Counted from the first letter of the stretch, positions 7,994 to 17,760 are shown. The stretch: DNA of 52,508 nt from an uncultured Amphritea sp. (GCF_937127095.1 NZ_CAKZLP010000022.1:1-52508); one strand, 5' to 3'. Program-made: numbers and translations. Notes: generated by a model from the sequence alone, not told the origin.

Positions 7994-9025
7994 TTAGTTG
8001 TGTGCGTGCAGTTCTGCGTTAAGCTCAATCGCTGACTTGTTGGTCTTCACTTCAACGCGACCGGTTTGCGAGTTGCGGCGGAACAACAGGTCAGGTTTAC
8101 CCGCCAGTTCAGCGGCTTTCACCGTGCTGACTTCGTTGTTCTGGTCATCCAGTACAGTGACTTTAGAGCTGGCAGTAATGTACAGACCCGCTTCAATGGT
8201 GCAACGGTCGCCCAGTGGCAGACCCAGACCCGCATTGGCACCCAGCAGGCAGTTTTCGCCCACCGAGATAACGACGTTGTTGCCACCGGACAGGGTTCCC
8301 ATAGTCGAACAACCACCACCCAGGTCAGAACCGTTACCAACCACAACACCCGCAGAGATACGACCTTCTACCATGCTTACGCCCAGTGTGCCGGCGTTAA
8401 AGTTGATAAAGCCTTCATGCATCACAGTGGTGCCTTCGCCAACATGTGCGCCCAGGCGGACACGGGAAGTCGCTGCGATACGGGTGCCGGCAGGAACAAC
8501 ATAGTTCGCCATTTTCGGGAATTTATCCACCGAATGTACATCGATGATACGGCCCTGCGCGCGGGCGGCCAGCTGACGCTTTGGCAGATCAGCCAGGGAG
8601 ATCGCGCCTTCATTGGTCCAGGCGACGTTGGGCAGCTTGCCGAACATGCCGTTCAGGTTCAGACCGTGTGGCTTAGCCAGACGGTGCGACAGCAGGGTCA
8701 GCTTCAGGTAAACCTCTGCGGTTGAGACCGGGTCGCTATCGGTTTCCAGAATGGTCAGAATCATCGGCTGATGAGTACCTTTGCAGATCTCAACGATCTC
8801 GGCCTGATCTTCTGCATCAATCGCCAGAAATGCAGCTTCCAGCTCGCTCAGCTGTTCCGCTGTCAGCTCAATCGCCTGGTTGCCACCGGTATAGCCGGCT
8901 TTATCAGTAGCGGCTTGGATCAGTGCCTCGGAAGGGTTGAGCAGGGGGCTGTTAAAATAAACTTCCAGTAACTCACCGTCAGAAGACTTAGTGCCGATAC
9001 CCAGACCGAATGCAAATGTACTCAT
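7994..9025 (-). CDS. dapD: Tetrahydrodipicolinate N-succinyltransferase DapD
   Basis: DapD transfers succinyl from succinyl-CoA to tetrahydrodipicolinate. The product is 343 residues, the long form found in many marine gammaproteobacteria, rather than the roughly 275-residue E. coli form. The C-terminal half shows left-handed beta-helix hexapeptide character (RLGAHVGEGTTVMHEGFINF, MVEGRISAGVVVGNGSDLGGG, NCLLGANAGLGLPLGDRCTIEAG). I chose ATG 9025 (MSTFAFGLGIGT) because a GGAG lies nine bases before it; the ATG 15 bases upstream has no such site and that GGAG would be inside its codons. Confidence 0.94.
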   Translation of the reverse strand: MSTFAFGLGIGTKSSDGELLEVYFNSPLLNPSEALIQAATDKAGYTGGNQAIELTAEQLSELEAAFLAIDAEDQAEIVEICKGTHQPMILTILETDSDPVSTAEVYLKLTLLSHRLAKPHGLNLNGMFGKLPNVAWTNEGAISLADLPKRQLAARAQGRIIDVHSVDKFPKMANYVVPAGTRIAATSRVRLGAHVGEGTTVMHEGFINFNAGTLGVSMVEGRISAGVVVGNGSDLGGGCSTMGTLSGGNNVVISVGENCLLGANAGLGLPLGDRCTIEAGLYITASSKVTVLDDQNNEVSTVKAAELAGKPDLLFRRNSQTGRVEVKTNKSAIELNAELHAHN

Positions 9026-9055
9026 TGTTTGTAACTCCATAGAACTGGTTAAAAT

Positions 9056-9400
9056 TTATGTGAACAGAGCGCTGTAGTCGCTCTCTTTGAAACCCACCTG
9101 AACGTGGTTGTCATGGCTCAGTACCGGACGCTTAATCAGCGTGGGTGTTGCCAGCATCTCGCGCACCGCAGAGGTTTCATCAATACTATTCTTTATCTCA
9201 TCATCCAGAGCGCGCCAGCTGGTGCTGCGCTTATTTAACAGCGCTTCCCAGCCCAGTGCCGCGATCCATTCACGTAGTTGTGCTTCGCTCAGTCCGTCTT
9301 TGCGGAAATCATGAAAGCTGAACTCGACGTTGTTGGTCGTTAGCCAGCGTTGCGCTTTTTTCACCGTATCGCAGTTTGAAATACCATATAGCGTTGTCAT
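9056..9400 (-). CDS. yffB: ArsC/Spx-family protein, YffB type
   Basis: This is a 114-residue thioredoxin-fold protein with MTTLYGISNCDTVKKAQRWL at the start and FSFHDFRKDGLS after the second strand, both typical of YffB. Only one cysteine of the redox pair is present (NCDTVKK), so, as in Spx and YffB, a classical arsenate reductase reaction is not implied; a glutathione-linked role is possible. The gene sits between dapC and dapD (gaps of 11 and 30 bp), a conserved neighbourhood in gammaproteobacteria whose reason is unknown. TPTLIKRPVL is the expected cis-Pro region. Confidence 0.88.
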   Translation of the reverse strand: MTTLYGISNCDTVKKAQRWLTTNNVEFSFHDFRKDGLSEAQLREWIAALGWEALLNKRSTSWRALDDEIKNSIDETSAVREMLATPTLIKRPVLSHDNHVQVGFKESDYSALFT

Positions 9401-9411
9401 TCTCTGCTCCT

Positions 9412-10629
9412 TCAGGCGTTCAGTGACTCAACGTAGCGGCGAATTCGCTGCGCGCCTTCGACGCACTCTTCCAGTGTCGCCACCAACGCCATGCGCACAA
9501 AGCCTGCGCCCGGCAGATCGCCATTCTGGTCTTCCCTGGACACGTAACTGCCCGGCAGAACGGTCAGGTTTTGTTGTGCAAACAGCCCCTGAGTGAACTG
9601 CTCATCAGGAATCGGCGTGGCGGCCCAGAGATAGAAACCGGCATCGGGCATCCTGACATCCATCACCGGCTCAAGAATATCGAGCACTGCGGCAAATTTT
9701 TCCCGATATTTATCGCGGTTATCCAGTACATGGGCCTCATCGTTCCAGGCTGCGATACTCGCCAGCTGAACCGGAATTGACATTGCGCTGCCATGATAGG
9801 TGCGATAGCTGGTGAACGGACCAATAAGAGCGGCATCACCGGCAACAAACCCTGATCTCAGACCCGGCAGGTTAGAGCGTTTTGACAGACTGTGAAAGAC
9901 GATACAGTTTTTATAGTCATGACGGCCCAGTTGCGCACAGACTTCCAGCAGGCCTACTGGTGGTTTCGCTTCATCAAAGTAGATCTCTGAGTAGCACTCA
10001 TCGGAGGCGATAATAAAGTCATACTGGTCGGACAACGCGATCAGTTTAGTCAGCGTTTCGGCGTCTGTAACTGCCCCGGTGGGGTTACTTGGCGAGCAGA
10101 GGAACAGCAGCTGGCAACGTTGCCAGACGGCCTCAGGCACCGCATCAAAGTCGGGTACGAAGTTGTTATCGGCGATACAGCTCAGATAATAGGGTTCTGC
10201 ACCGGACAGATAGGCTGCGCCCTCATAGATCTGATAAAACGGGTTGGGCGATAACAGCAGCGGTGTAGCCTCGGTGGCTGGTGCTCTGTTGATAGCGCAC
10301 TGGGTAAACGCAAAGATCGCTTCCCGGGTACCCAGCACTGGTAGTACGTTATCGGCTCCGGTGAGGCTGCCTGGCTGTAACTTGAAACGACGGGTCGCCC
10401 AGTCAGCGATGGTCTGACGCAGCTCAAGGGTACCGGCGGTGGTTGGATAGTTAGCCAGTTTGTCCAGATTCTGACTCAGTTCATCGATCACAAAAGCGGG
10501 AGACGGGTGCTTTGGTTCACCGATAGATAGCGCGATATGTTCAAGCTCGGTTGGTGGGGTTACCCCGGCTTTCAGCTTAGCCAGTTTTTCAAATGGGTAT
10601 GGCTGAAGCTTCTGCAGATCTGAGTTCAT
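9412..10629 (-). CDS. dapC: Succinyldiaminopimelate aminotransferase DapC
   Basis: DapC is a PLP-dependent class I aminotransferase that makes N-succinyl-LL-diaminopimelate from the keto form, the step between DapD and DapE. The 405-residue product has SPSNPTGAV, the aspartate in IIASDECYSEIYFD that contacts the PLP nitrogen, and the Schiff-base lysine in FHSLSKRSNLPGLRSGF. The N-terminus MNSDLQKLQPYPFEKLAKLKAGV is characteristic of this branch. It is the first gene of the minus-strand run dapC-yffB-dapD-dapE-rlmA, so the promoter probably lies between 10630 and 10800. Confidence 0.93.
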   Translation of the reverse strand: MNSDLQKLQPYPFEKLAKLKAGVTPPTELEHIALSIGEPKHPSPAFVIDELSQNLDKLANYPTTAGTLELRQTIADWATRRFKLQPGSLTGADNVLPVLGTREAIFAFTQCAINRAPATEATPLLLSPNPFYQIYEGAAYLSGAEPYYLSCIADNNFVPDFDAVPEAVWQRCQLLFLCSPSNPTGAVTDAETLTKLIALSDQYDFIIASDECYSEIYFDEAKPPVGLLEVCAQLGRHDYKNCIVFHSLSKRSNLPGLRSGFVAGDAALIGPFTSYRTYHGSAMSIPVQLASIAAWNDEAHVLDNRDKYREKFAAVLDILEPVMDVRMPDAGFYLWAATPIPDEQFTQGLFAQQNLTVLPGSYVSREDQNGDLPGAGFVRMALVATLEECVEGAQRIRRYVESLNA

Positions 10630-10810
10630 TGAAATGCCTTGTAATTGCCGCTGACAAAAGAGCGGAAATTATACCGGATGGAAGCCTGCAGGCCAATGAA
10701 AGCAACAATCTATTGAAGTTTATCTGCATTGGCCGATCACATAAGTGACATACAGCGATTAAAGACATAATCTATGTGGGTAACCGAGCAGTAGCGGGGA
10801 GTTGGTAAGC

Positions 10811-11164
10811 GTGCTTACAGATAGTCGATTGCACCCTAGGGTAGAAACAGATTTCGAGGTTCAGGTTGGCATTCCGGGTGATAATACCGGTGCCCGTATT
10901 ATCAATCTCAGCGTTGAGGGTCTGGCTATTCGCGGAAGTCAGGCGCTGGAACAGGTGTTAAAAACCGATAATGTCAGCGCTAAAGGTGTGAGTGAGCATG
11001 TGGTCAGCTTTAGCATGCCTGAGGGGGAGCTGACCGAGGTGTGTCGTTTAGTCCATGTTCGCCGGTTGTCGCAGAGCCGCTTCGAATTTGGCTTGAAGTT
11101 TGTCGAGCTTAATCCTCAGGATATGCAGATCATCGCAAACTATGTTAACAGCCATGTTGTCTGA
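10811..11164 (+). CDS. PilZ-domain protein, probable c-di-GMP receptor
   Basis: This is a single-domain PilZ protein of about 117 residues. The two c-di-GMP-binding motifs are present: RxxxR in SRLHPRVE (about residues 5-10) and (D/N)xSxxG in NLSVEGLAI. I chose GTG 10811 because GGGGAG at 10796-10801 lies nine bases before it; a TTG at 10802 would overlap this ribosome binding site. Binding is expected from the motifs, but the output partner is unknown. Four diguanylate cyclase-type genes occur later in the window. Confidence 0.85.
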   Translation: MLTDSRLHPRVETDFEVQVGIPGDNTGARIINLSVEGLAIRGSQALEQVLKTDNVSAKGVSEHVVSFSMPEGELTEVCRLVHVRRLSQSRFEFGLKFVELNPQDMQIIANYVNSHVV

Positions 11165-11204
11165 TCGGGCAGCCTTTAAGTACTATTAATAAGCCCTGCC
11201 CGAT
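11164..11204. terminator. Hairpin between convergent genes
   Basis: ATCGGGCAG and CTGCCCGAT form a perfect 9-bp stem with a 23-base loop between the PilZ gene and the RND pump gene, which converge here. There is no long T-run, so termination in either direction is only probable. Confidence 0.5.
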
Positions 11205-11224
11205 GTTAACCACTATGCTCCTTT

Positions 11225-14200
11225 CTATGGCTGCAGCGTTGCGCTTTCCCGGCTGAAAGCCGATTTGAACATCGCTTTGCCATTTTCCAGCATCACCAGT
11301 AATGCTGGCACAACCAGCAAGATCAGCAGGGTGCCGAACGCCAGACCAAATACCAGTGAGGTGGCCATTGGAATCAGGAACTGCGCCTGTAGCGAGGTCT
11401 CAAACAGTATTGGCGTCAGACCGGCGATGGTGGTCAGTGAGGTGAGTAACACCGCTCTGAGACGCTGGCAGGCGGCTTCCACAATCGCCTTATGCACCCC
11501 CATCCCTTCTTTACGCAGCTTCTGATAGAAGGTGATCAGTACGATGGAGTCATTGATGACAATGCCCGACAGGCCAAAGCAGCCAAACAGCGAGAGTATG
11601 GTCAGATTCTGCCCCGTCAGCAGGTGTCCGGCAATCGCACCGGTCAGCCCCAGAGGGATCGCCAGCATCACCGCTAGCGGCCAGCTGTAGGATGAGAACA
11701 CCCAGCTGAGAATAATAAAGATCAGCAACAGGGCAATTAACAGTCCCATCTTCATGTCCGCGAGGGTTTCCCGCTGGTTTTTGTTACGACCTTCAAAGCT
11801 CGCCTGAACACCGAACTCTGAGGTGATCTGTTGCAGTTTGCCTGCGCTCAGGTCGGCGATTATCTCGTTGGCGTTGGCGACCGCTTCATCAAGATCGGTG
11901 GTGATCTTAATCGCCAGCTGCCCATCAACCCGTTGTAAGCGGTCCAGACCCTGTTTGTCAGAGAACTGCACCACATTCGCCAGAGGCGCACTGCCGCCAT
12001 TGGGTAGCAGAATCGGCAGATTCTCCAGAGCGCTGAAACGATCCCGTTCACTGTCCGGTAGCACGACTCTGACTTCAACCTCATCTTCACCTTTGTTGAA
12101 GATCTGCACCCGCTGACCATCAAAGGAGGATCTTAGCTGCCGGCCAACCGAGTTCAGGGTCAGCCCGGCAGTTTTGCCAGCGGGTGTCAGCTCGTAGATC
12201 AGCTGTGATTTACCGTAGGGCAGGTCATCATCGACGTTACTGACCCCGTTATACTGGCTGAGCACATCCTGCACCGCCAGCGAGGCTCGTTTGAGCTGCT
12301 CGACATCAGAGCCGACCAGCTTCACTTCGAGTGATTTGCCAGGAGGGCCGGAGCGATTCAGATCGATGGTGAACTTTTCAATTCCTGCAGGCAAGATGAT
12401 CTTACTGCGCCACTTTTTAATGATCTCGCTATTGGTAATGGTGCGACTGTCGATAGAGGTGAACTGCACATACAGGGCGCCAAACTCATCGCCCTGACTG
12501 GAACCTTCACTGGTACGGCTGCTATTGGTTTTACGGTGGATCTGCAAGGCCATTTTAATCAGATTGCCGCCCAGTTCCTCCTCTGTTTGGCGCAACGTCT
12601 GATCCAGGTGTTGCAGGAAATTATCTACCTGCTCAGGACTACTGCCCGAGGTGAACTGGATGTTAGCATTCAGGGTTTCCATCTCCACGGCGGGGAAGAA
12701 AGTAAATTTTATCTGCCCACTGCTCACCAGACCGATGGCAATAATAAATGCAGCGAAGGCGATAGTGACGGTTACCCAGCGAAACTGTATAGCGTTTTCT
12801 ACCCAGCTTCTAAACGGCCCGTTCTTGAAATTGTTGAACAGGCTGTCGAGTTTAATCCGGGTTTTTGACGGGTGCAGGTCGGCGGCTTTATGCAGACTGT
12901 GATGCAGGTGGCCGGGGAGAATCAGAAAACACTCCACCACCGACGCCATAATGACGCAGATCACCACGGTGGGGATGTCGATCAGAATATTGCCGATAAT
13001 GCCGCCTATCAGCAGCAACGGCAAAAACGCCGCAATGGTGGTGAGGGAGGAGGCCATCACCGGTGCCAGCATCCGGTGAGCACCGCCGATGGCCGCTTTC
13101 AACCCGGGCTCGCCCATCTGCAGGTGGGTGAGGGTGTCCTCACCGACGACGATGGCATCATCGACAATAATACCCAGGGCCATAATCATGCCGAACAGGC
13201 TGATCATATTGATACTGCCGCCGATGCCATACAACACCGCCAGTGTGGCCATAAAGGACACGGGAATCCCCACCGTCACCCAGAAGGCGACCCGGGCGTT
13301 GAGGAACAAAAAGAGCGTGGCGATCACCAGAACCAGTCCGCCTACGCCGTTCTTAATGAGCAGATTAATCCGCTCCTGAATCGCTTCATAACCCTCATCA
13401 AAGGCGATCAGCTGAATATCAGGTGGCAGAGTGGGTTGCCGTTCGCTAAGCCAGTCACGCATTATTTTCGCGGCTTTGAGGGTGTCTTCGTTCTCCGTGC
13501 GGCGCAGCAGCAACTGGATCGCCGGTTGTCCCCGATAGGAGATATAGGTTTGGTTGTCCTGATTACGCCAGTCAATGGTGGCGACATCGCCCAGTCGCAG
13601 TAGGCGGCCATCTTCGGCGGTAATCAATGGCAACTGACTAAAGCCCTCGACATCACGCTGCTGACTGAGGCTGCGAATCTGCCGTGAGCCATCCCCCTGG
13701 GCGGCGGTACCTGCTGGCAGGTCAACGCTGCGCTGATTGATAATCTGGGCGACGTCACTGAGACTCAGACCCAGCTCATGCAGGCGGCTGGAGGGGATCT
13801 GAATAGCGATCTCCTCCTCCGGCATGCCGACAAAGTCGATTTTACGAATACCCCGCTGCAGCAGCTCACGTTCATACTGGCGTGCCAGAATCCGTAGTTC
13901 CTGTGCGGTGGCTTTGTCGCTGGTAATGAGTATTCTGGCGATATCATCGTAGCGTATCACCCGTTGTACAATCGGCTTTTCGGCATCCGCAGGCAGGTTG
14001 GTGATGCCATCGACTTTCTGTTTTACTTCGTCGAGGATATACGCAACATCACTGTTTTCTTCCAGTTCCAGACGGATCGAAGCAGACCCCTGAGTCGCCG
14101 TTGAGTAGAGTGCGTCGATGCCGTTGACGGATTTCAGTTCCCGCTCAATGGGTAGGATGATCGAGCTTTCGACATCTTCCGCTGCCGCGCCGCTCCAGGG

Positions 14201-14371
14201 TACTGCGATGGTGATAATATCCAGTTCAAAGGTGGGAAAAAATTGGGTGTTAAGTTTTTTCAACCCCCAGATTCCCGCCAGTATCATCAGCATCATCAGC
14301 AGGTTGGCGGCCACCCGGTGCTCTGTAAACAGGGTGATCAGGTTTTTCAGCGGCCCTTGAGTGGTCGGCAT
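11225..14371 (-). CDS. RND-family efflux transporter, inner-membrane pump
   Basis: This 1048-residue protein has the full RND architecture: TM1 near residues 15-40, a large periplasmic loop, six helices, a second periplasmic loop, and a final helix bundle. The proton-relay Asp pair is visible in GMIMALGIIVDDAIVVGEDTL (TM4). Length and PFFP-like QFFPTFELDIITI after TM1 fit the AcrB/MdtB-like drug and metabolite exporters rather than heavy-metal pumps. It follows the adaptor gene by 3 bp. No outer-membrane factor gene is nearby, so it probably uses a TolC-like channel encoded elsewhere. The substrate cannot be told. Confidence 0.92.
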   Translation of the reverse strand: MPTTQGPLKNLITLFTEHRVAANLLMMLMILAGIWGLKKLNTQFFPTFELDIITIAVPWSGAAAEDVESSIILPIERELKSVNGIDALYSTATQGSASIRLELEENSDVAYILDEVKQKVDGITNLPADAEKPIVQRVIRYDDIARILITSDKATAQELRILARQYERELLQRGIRKIDFVGMPEEEIAIQIPSSRLHELGLSLSDVAQIINQRSVDLPAGTAAQGDGSRQIRSLSQQRDVEGFSQLPLITAEDGRLLRLGDVATIDWRNQDNQTYISYRGQPAIQLLLRRTENEDTLKAAKIMRDWLSERQPTLPPDIQLIAFDEGYEAIQERINLLIKNGVGGLVLVIATLFLFLNARVAFWVTVGIPVSFMATLAVLYGIGGSINMISLFGMIMALGIIVDDAIVVGEDTLTHLQMGEPGLKAAIGGAHRMLAPVMASSLTTIAAFLPLLLIGGIIGNILIDIPTVVICVIMASVVECFLILPGHLHHSLHKAADLHPSKTRIKLDSLFNNFKNGPFRSWVENAIQFRWVTVTIAFAAFIIAIGLVSSGQIKFTFFPAVEMETLNANIQFTSGSSPEQVDNFLQHLDQTLRQTEEELGGNLIKMALQIHRKTNSSRTSEGSSQGDEFGALYVQFTSIDSRTITNSEIIKKWRSKIILPAGIEKFTIDLNRSGPPGKSLEVKLVGSDVEQLKRASLAVQDVLSQYNGVSNVDDDLPYGKSQLIYELTPAGKTAGLTLNSVGRQLRSSFDGQRVQIFNKGEDEVEVRVVLPDSERDRFSALENLPILLPNGGSAPLANVVQFSDKQGLDRLQRVDGQLAIKITTDLDEAVANANEIIADLSAGKLQQITSEFGVQASFEGRNKNQRETLADMKMGLLIALLLIFIILSWVFSSYSWPLAVMLAIPLGLTGAIAGHLLTGQNLTILSLFGCFGLSGIVINDSIVLITFYQKLRKEGMGVHKAIVEAACQRLRAVLLTSLTTIAGLTPILFETSLQAQFLIPMATSLVFGLAFGTLLILLVVPALLVMLENGKAMFKSAFSRESATLQP

Positions 14372-14374
14372 AAC

Positions 14375-15721
14375 TTACTCCGCCTCGGCCGTTGCTGAGG
14401 CAGACTTCGCGTCAGCGCTTGCGGCCCTCTTCGCTACAGCCTGTTTGTCAGTCTGGCTGCCGGCAACTTCAACCAGCAGACCGGTCATTGCATTCGGCAA
14501 CTGGGTTGCCAGTATCTGCTCGCCGGGCTGGATGGCCGTGCTGCGCACCAGTACTTTCGATTCGCCCTCACTGTTACGTAAATCGCCAATCCGCTCGATG
14601 GTACCACCCTGTAGCCGGTTATCTTTTACGGTGTAGATCCGGTCAGTGCCAAAGATCGCCTGTGGCGGCAGCGCCAGCAGATTGTTCTGTTCCGGCATGG
14701 TCAGATCCAGTGACAGCGAGCGACCCGGTTCGCCGCGATAGTTATCGGATTTGATGCGAAATAGTGCGTCGACCCCGGCACTGCCGTTAGCGACTGCGGC
14801 AGCGAAGCGTTCAAGGGTCAGCTCAAGTGGCTGACCATCCAGTGTTGCTGTGGCGATGATGGTTTCGCCGCGCTTCAGTTGCTGCTGAAGTTGGGGCAGA
14901 TAGCGGCTGGGAACCTGTGAGCGTACCTCAAGGGTGCTGGTGTCATAGACCGTGAGCAGTGCATCACCACTACGTACCCGTTCACCTGCGGCGACACTGA
15001 CGGCCGCGATACGGCCAGCAAAGGGCGCGGTTATCTGGCTGCGCTCCAGATCGAGCGCGGCACTATCACGCATCGCAGTGGCTTGTTTCAGCTGCGCCTG
15101 CAGCTGTGCCAGCTGGTTAGGGTGGTCATCGATCGCTCGCTGACGACTGTTGAGGGATAGTGCCTGCAGCTGTTTGGTCTTGCGGGCGTCATCCAGTTGA
15201 TTCTGGCTGGCCAGTTTGCGGCTGCTAAGGTCCTGGTAACGTTGCAATGTCAGTTGGGTGATGCCGACCAGTTCCTGCTCTATTTTTAAGGCTTTAATGT
15301 TGGCCTGATAATTGACTTTCTCTGCCGCAATCAGCGCCTCAATTCTGTCAACGTCCGCCTGTTTCTGGGCCAGGAGCAATGATGCATCGCGGTTATCCAG
15401 TTGCACCAGCAGCTGTCCGGCATTGACGTTGTCGCCCTCGGAAATCAGACGTTTTTCAACAAAGGCGTTGATCGATGATGACAGTGTACTGCTGGAGGGT
15501 GACTCGATCTGGCCATAGAGGGACAGCTGCGGGGAATAACTGGCCGGTTCTGCTGTAATCACCTTAACGGTCCAGACTTTCTCTTTTGCTGGACGAGAGG
15601 GTGCAGTCGGTTTGGTTATTTGTAGTAATACAAAGACTGCTACAGCGCCCAGCAAAATGAGTATGGATAACAGCCATTGCTTATTATTTTGATAAAAAGA
15701 GTTTGCTCGCTGTTCAGCCAT
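14375..15721 (-). CDS. RND efflux membrane fusion protein (periplasmic adaptor)
   Basis: A 448-residue HlyD/AcrA-like adaptor. One N-terminal helix (about residues 14-32) anchors it in the inner membrane; there is no lipobox. After it come a split lipoyl domain (SEGDNVNAGQLLVQLDNRD, later APFAGRIAAVSVAAGERVRSG), a helical hairpin with heptad-like leucines between residues 120 and 210, and beta-barrel and proximal domains. It stands first in a two-gene operon with the pump. The C-terminus is unusually Ala, Ser and Lys rich. Confidence 0.92.
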   Translation of the reverse strand: MAEQRANSFYQNNKQWLLSILILLGAVAVFVLLQITKPTAPSRPAKEKVWTVKVITAEPASYSPQLSLYGQIESPSSSTLSSSINAFVEKRLISEGDNVNAGQLLVQLDNRDASLLLAQKQADVDRIEALIAAEKVNYQANIKALKIEQELVGITQLTLQRYQDLSSRKLASQNQLDDARKTKQLQALSLNSRQRAIDDHPNQLAQLQAQLKQATAMRDSAALDLERSQITAPFAGRIAAVSVAAGERVRSGDALLTVYDTSTLEVRSQVPSRYLPQLQQQLKRGETIIATATLDGQPLELTLERFAAAVANGSAGVDALFRIKSDNYRGEPGRSLSLDLTMPEQNNLLALPPQAIFGTDRIYTVKDNRLQGGTIERIGDLRNSEGESKVLVRSTAIQPGEQILATQLPNAMTGLLVEVAGSQTDKQAVAKRAASADAKSASATAEAE

Positions 15722-15882
15722 TACCTGTCCGTCAGTCGCTGTAGTGAATAGATTAGCAAATCATAATACATCTATTCAGGCGCGTAAGTAGATTTGTTCT
15801 GCACTTTACAATTCTTTACCAGATGTTAGCTTTACGTATCGGTTGTCGTTTTAGATGACCTTGCAGAAAACAGGAGATAGTT

Positions 15883-16746
15883 ATGCGAACCCGATCAGTG
15901 ATGGCACTCGATCCCCAGGGTTTTCACCGGGTGGTATATCATGAGTGGGGCGATGCCGATAACGACCGGGTGCTGGTGTGTGTCCACGGCCTGGCACGTA
16001 ATAGTCGTGATTTTGATGACCTGGCACGGGTGCTGTGCAGGGATTACCGGGTGGTATGCCCGGATATGCCTGGACGGGGAGAGAGTGACTGGCTTCCGAC
16101 AGGCGTAAATTATGATATTCCCCGCTATCTGAGCGATATGGTGACCCTGCTGGCGCGTCTGGATGTTGATCAGGTTGACTGGATCGGCACCTCCATGGGC
16201 GGCATCATTGGCACCTGCCTGGCGGCGTTGCCAAACTCTCCGATCCGTTCGCTGGTGCTGAATGATATCGGCAGTTTTGTCGCTAAAGCCGCGCTGCAGC
16301 GGATTGCTGACTATCTGGGCGATCATCGTTTTGATTCTGTTGCGGCGGTAGAACAGTATATGCGTACCACCTATAGCGCCTATCAGGGGCTGAATAACAA
16401 GCAATGGCAGCACCTGGCGAAGTATGGTCACCGGCAGACCTCAGATGGCCAGTATGGATTGCACTACGACCCCCGTATTGCGGAGCAAAGCCGGGAGATC
16501 CAGGATATTGATCTTGAGCCTGTCTGGAGCCAGGTGAGGTGTCCGCAGATGCTGATCTGGGGAGATCAGTCCGATGTACTGACCGCAGATACTGTAGAGC
16601 GGATGCAACAGCTGCGTCCGGATATCGATCTTTACCGGATTCCAGGCATGACCCATGCGCCATCACTGATGGAAACAGAACAGATAAATGCAATCCAGCG
16701 GTGGTTGCGTGATAATCGGGTTAAGCATCAGGGAGCGAAGTTATGA
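15883..16746 (+). CDS. Alpha/beta hydrolase
   Basis: This 287-residue hydrolase has the oxyanion region VCVHGLARNSRDFDDL, the nucleophile elbow GTSMGG (Ser near residue 107), an acid in IWGDQSDVL and the catalytic His in MTHAPSL. The fold is that of MhpC-type esterases and C-C hydrolases; the substrate is unknown. ATG 15883 follows AGGAGATAGTT, a good ribosome binding site. It overlaps the next gene by 4 bp (ATGA), so the two are translationally coupled. Confidence 0.88.
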   Translation: MRTRSVMALDPQGFHRVVYHEWGDADNDRVLVCVHGLARNSRDFDDLARVLCRDYRVVCPDMPGRGESDWLPTGVNYDIPRYLSDMVTLLARLDVDQVDWIGTSMGGIIGTCLAALPNSPIRSLVLNDIGSFVAKAALQRIADYLGDHRFDSVAAVEQYMRTTYSAYQGLNNKQWQHLAKYGHRQTSDGQYGLHYDPRIAEQSREIQDIDLEPVWSQVRCPQMLIWGDQSDVLTADTVERMQQLRPDIDLYRIPGMTHAPSLMETEQINAIQRWLRDNRVKHQGAKL

Positions 16747-17741
16747 GTTCACTTTGTAAATGGCCATCCAATCAGCTGTGTCTGACATCGGAGGCGCGTG
16801 AGCAGGCGGTGCGTCGGGTTGAAAAAGCGTTTGCCTCGACACTGGAATCGCTCAAGGTCGATATTGGTCTGGTTGAATTATTAGAAACTATCTATGTCCC
16901 TCTGGGCGCCTGGCTGGTGGCCCGCAAAGAGCAGCAGCAGGGGCCGCTGGTGGTGGGGATTAATGGTGCCCAGGGGGCGGGTAAGTCGACACTGTTTAAT
17001 CTGCTGGAGGTGATTCTCGAAGAGGGATTCGACCTTAAAGTGGTCGGTCTGTCGATTGATGATCTCTATAAAACCCGGGAAGACCGGGAAAAACTGGCGC
17101 ACTCTGTCCATCCTTTGCTGAAAACCCGTGGGGTTCCTGGCACCCATGATGTTGATTTGGGTCTCGAGCTGATACGGGCACTCAAAGGGGAGTTTGGTGA
17201 AGAGGGCCGAAACGTAAAAATTCCGGTATTTGATAAGTCGATCGATGATCGCTGTCCTCCCGTCTTGTGGCAGGAGTGGCATGGTGAAGCTGATGTGATT
17301 GTGCTGGAGGGCTGGTGTGTTGGCGCTTCAGCACAATCAGAGAGTCAGTTAGCTGAGTCGGTGAATGATCTGGAGCGCAGTGAGGACCCGTTAGGATTCT
17401 GGCGCAACTATGTCAATCAGCAGCTTGAAGGCAGCTACAAAGAACTGTTCGGCATGATCGATGTACTGATTATGCTTAAAGTTCCAAGTATGGAGTCGGT
17501 GTTTGAGTGGCGCTCTCAACAGGAGAAAAAACTGGCGGAGCGGGTGCGTTATTTCTACGATACCCAGCAGCCCACCCAGCACCTGCGTATTATGAATGAA
17601 CGGGAGATTCGCCGCTTTATCCAGCATTATGAAAGACTGACCCGTAATATGCTGGAGGAGATGCCCACCCGTGCGGATGTCTGTCTGGAACTGAATCAGA
17701 ACCATAAAATCGGTAATATCCGTATCAATAAACCGCTGTGA
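16743..17741 (+). CDS. P-loop kinase of the Tda10 / D-glycerate 3-kinase type
   Basis: This 332-residue protein has a Walker A motif GINGAQGAGKST at about residues 74-85, LSIDDLYKTREDRE, the loop HPLLKTRGVPGTHDV, and VIVLEGWCVGA. These define the family that includes yeast Tda10 and plant D-glycerate 3-kinase. Phosphorylation of D-glycerate is the best guess, but bacterial members are poorly studied. It starts inside the end of the hydrolase gene. A DUF2959 lipoprotein follows after 19 bp and may share the transcript. Confidence 0.82.
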   Translation: MSSLCKWPSNQLCLTSEAREQAVRRVEKAFASTLESLKVDIGLVELLETIYVPLGAWLVARKEQQQGPLVVGINGAQGAGKSTLFNLLEVILEEGFDLKVVGLSIDDLYKTREDREKLAHSVHPLLKTRGVPGTHDVDLGLELIRALKGEFGEEGRNVKIPVFDKSIDDRCPPVLWQEWHGEADVIVLEGWCVGASAQSESQLAESVNDLERSEDPLGFWRNYVNQQLEGSYKELFGMIDVLIMLKVPSMESVFEWRSQQEKKLAERVRYFYDTQQPTQHLRIMNEREIRRFIQHYERLTRNMLEEMPTRADVCLELNQNHKIGNIRINKPL

Positions 17742-17760
17742 CAGATTCAGAAGGAATGTT

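Noticed and set aside
8066..8725. 219-codon plus-strand frame inside dapD
   Set aside because: It is the shadow of dapD, with a product of low plausibility.
12872..13603. 243-codon plus-strand frame inside the RND pump gene
   Set aside because: It is antisense to a well-conserved pump gene; the product is His/Gln-rich and has no ribosome binding site.
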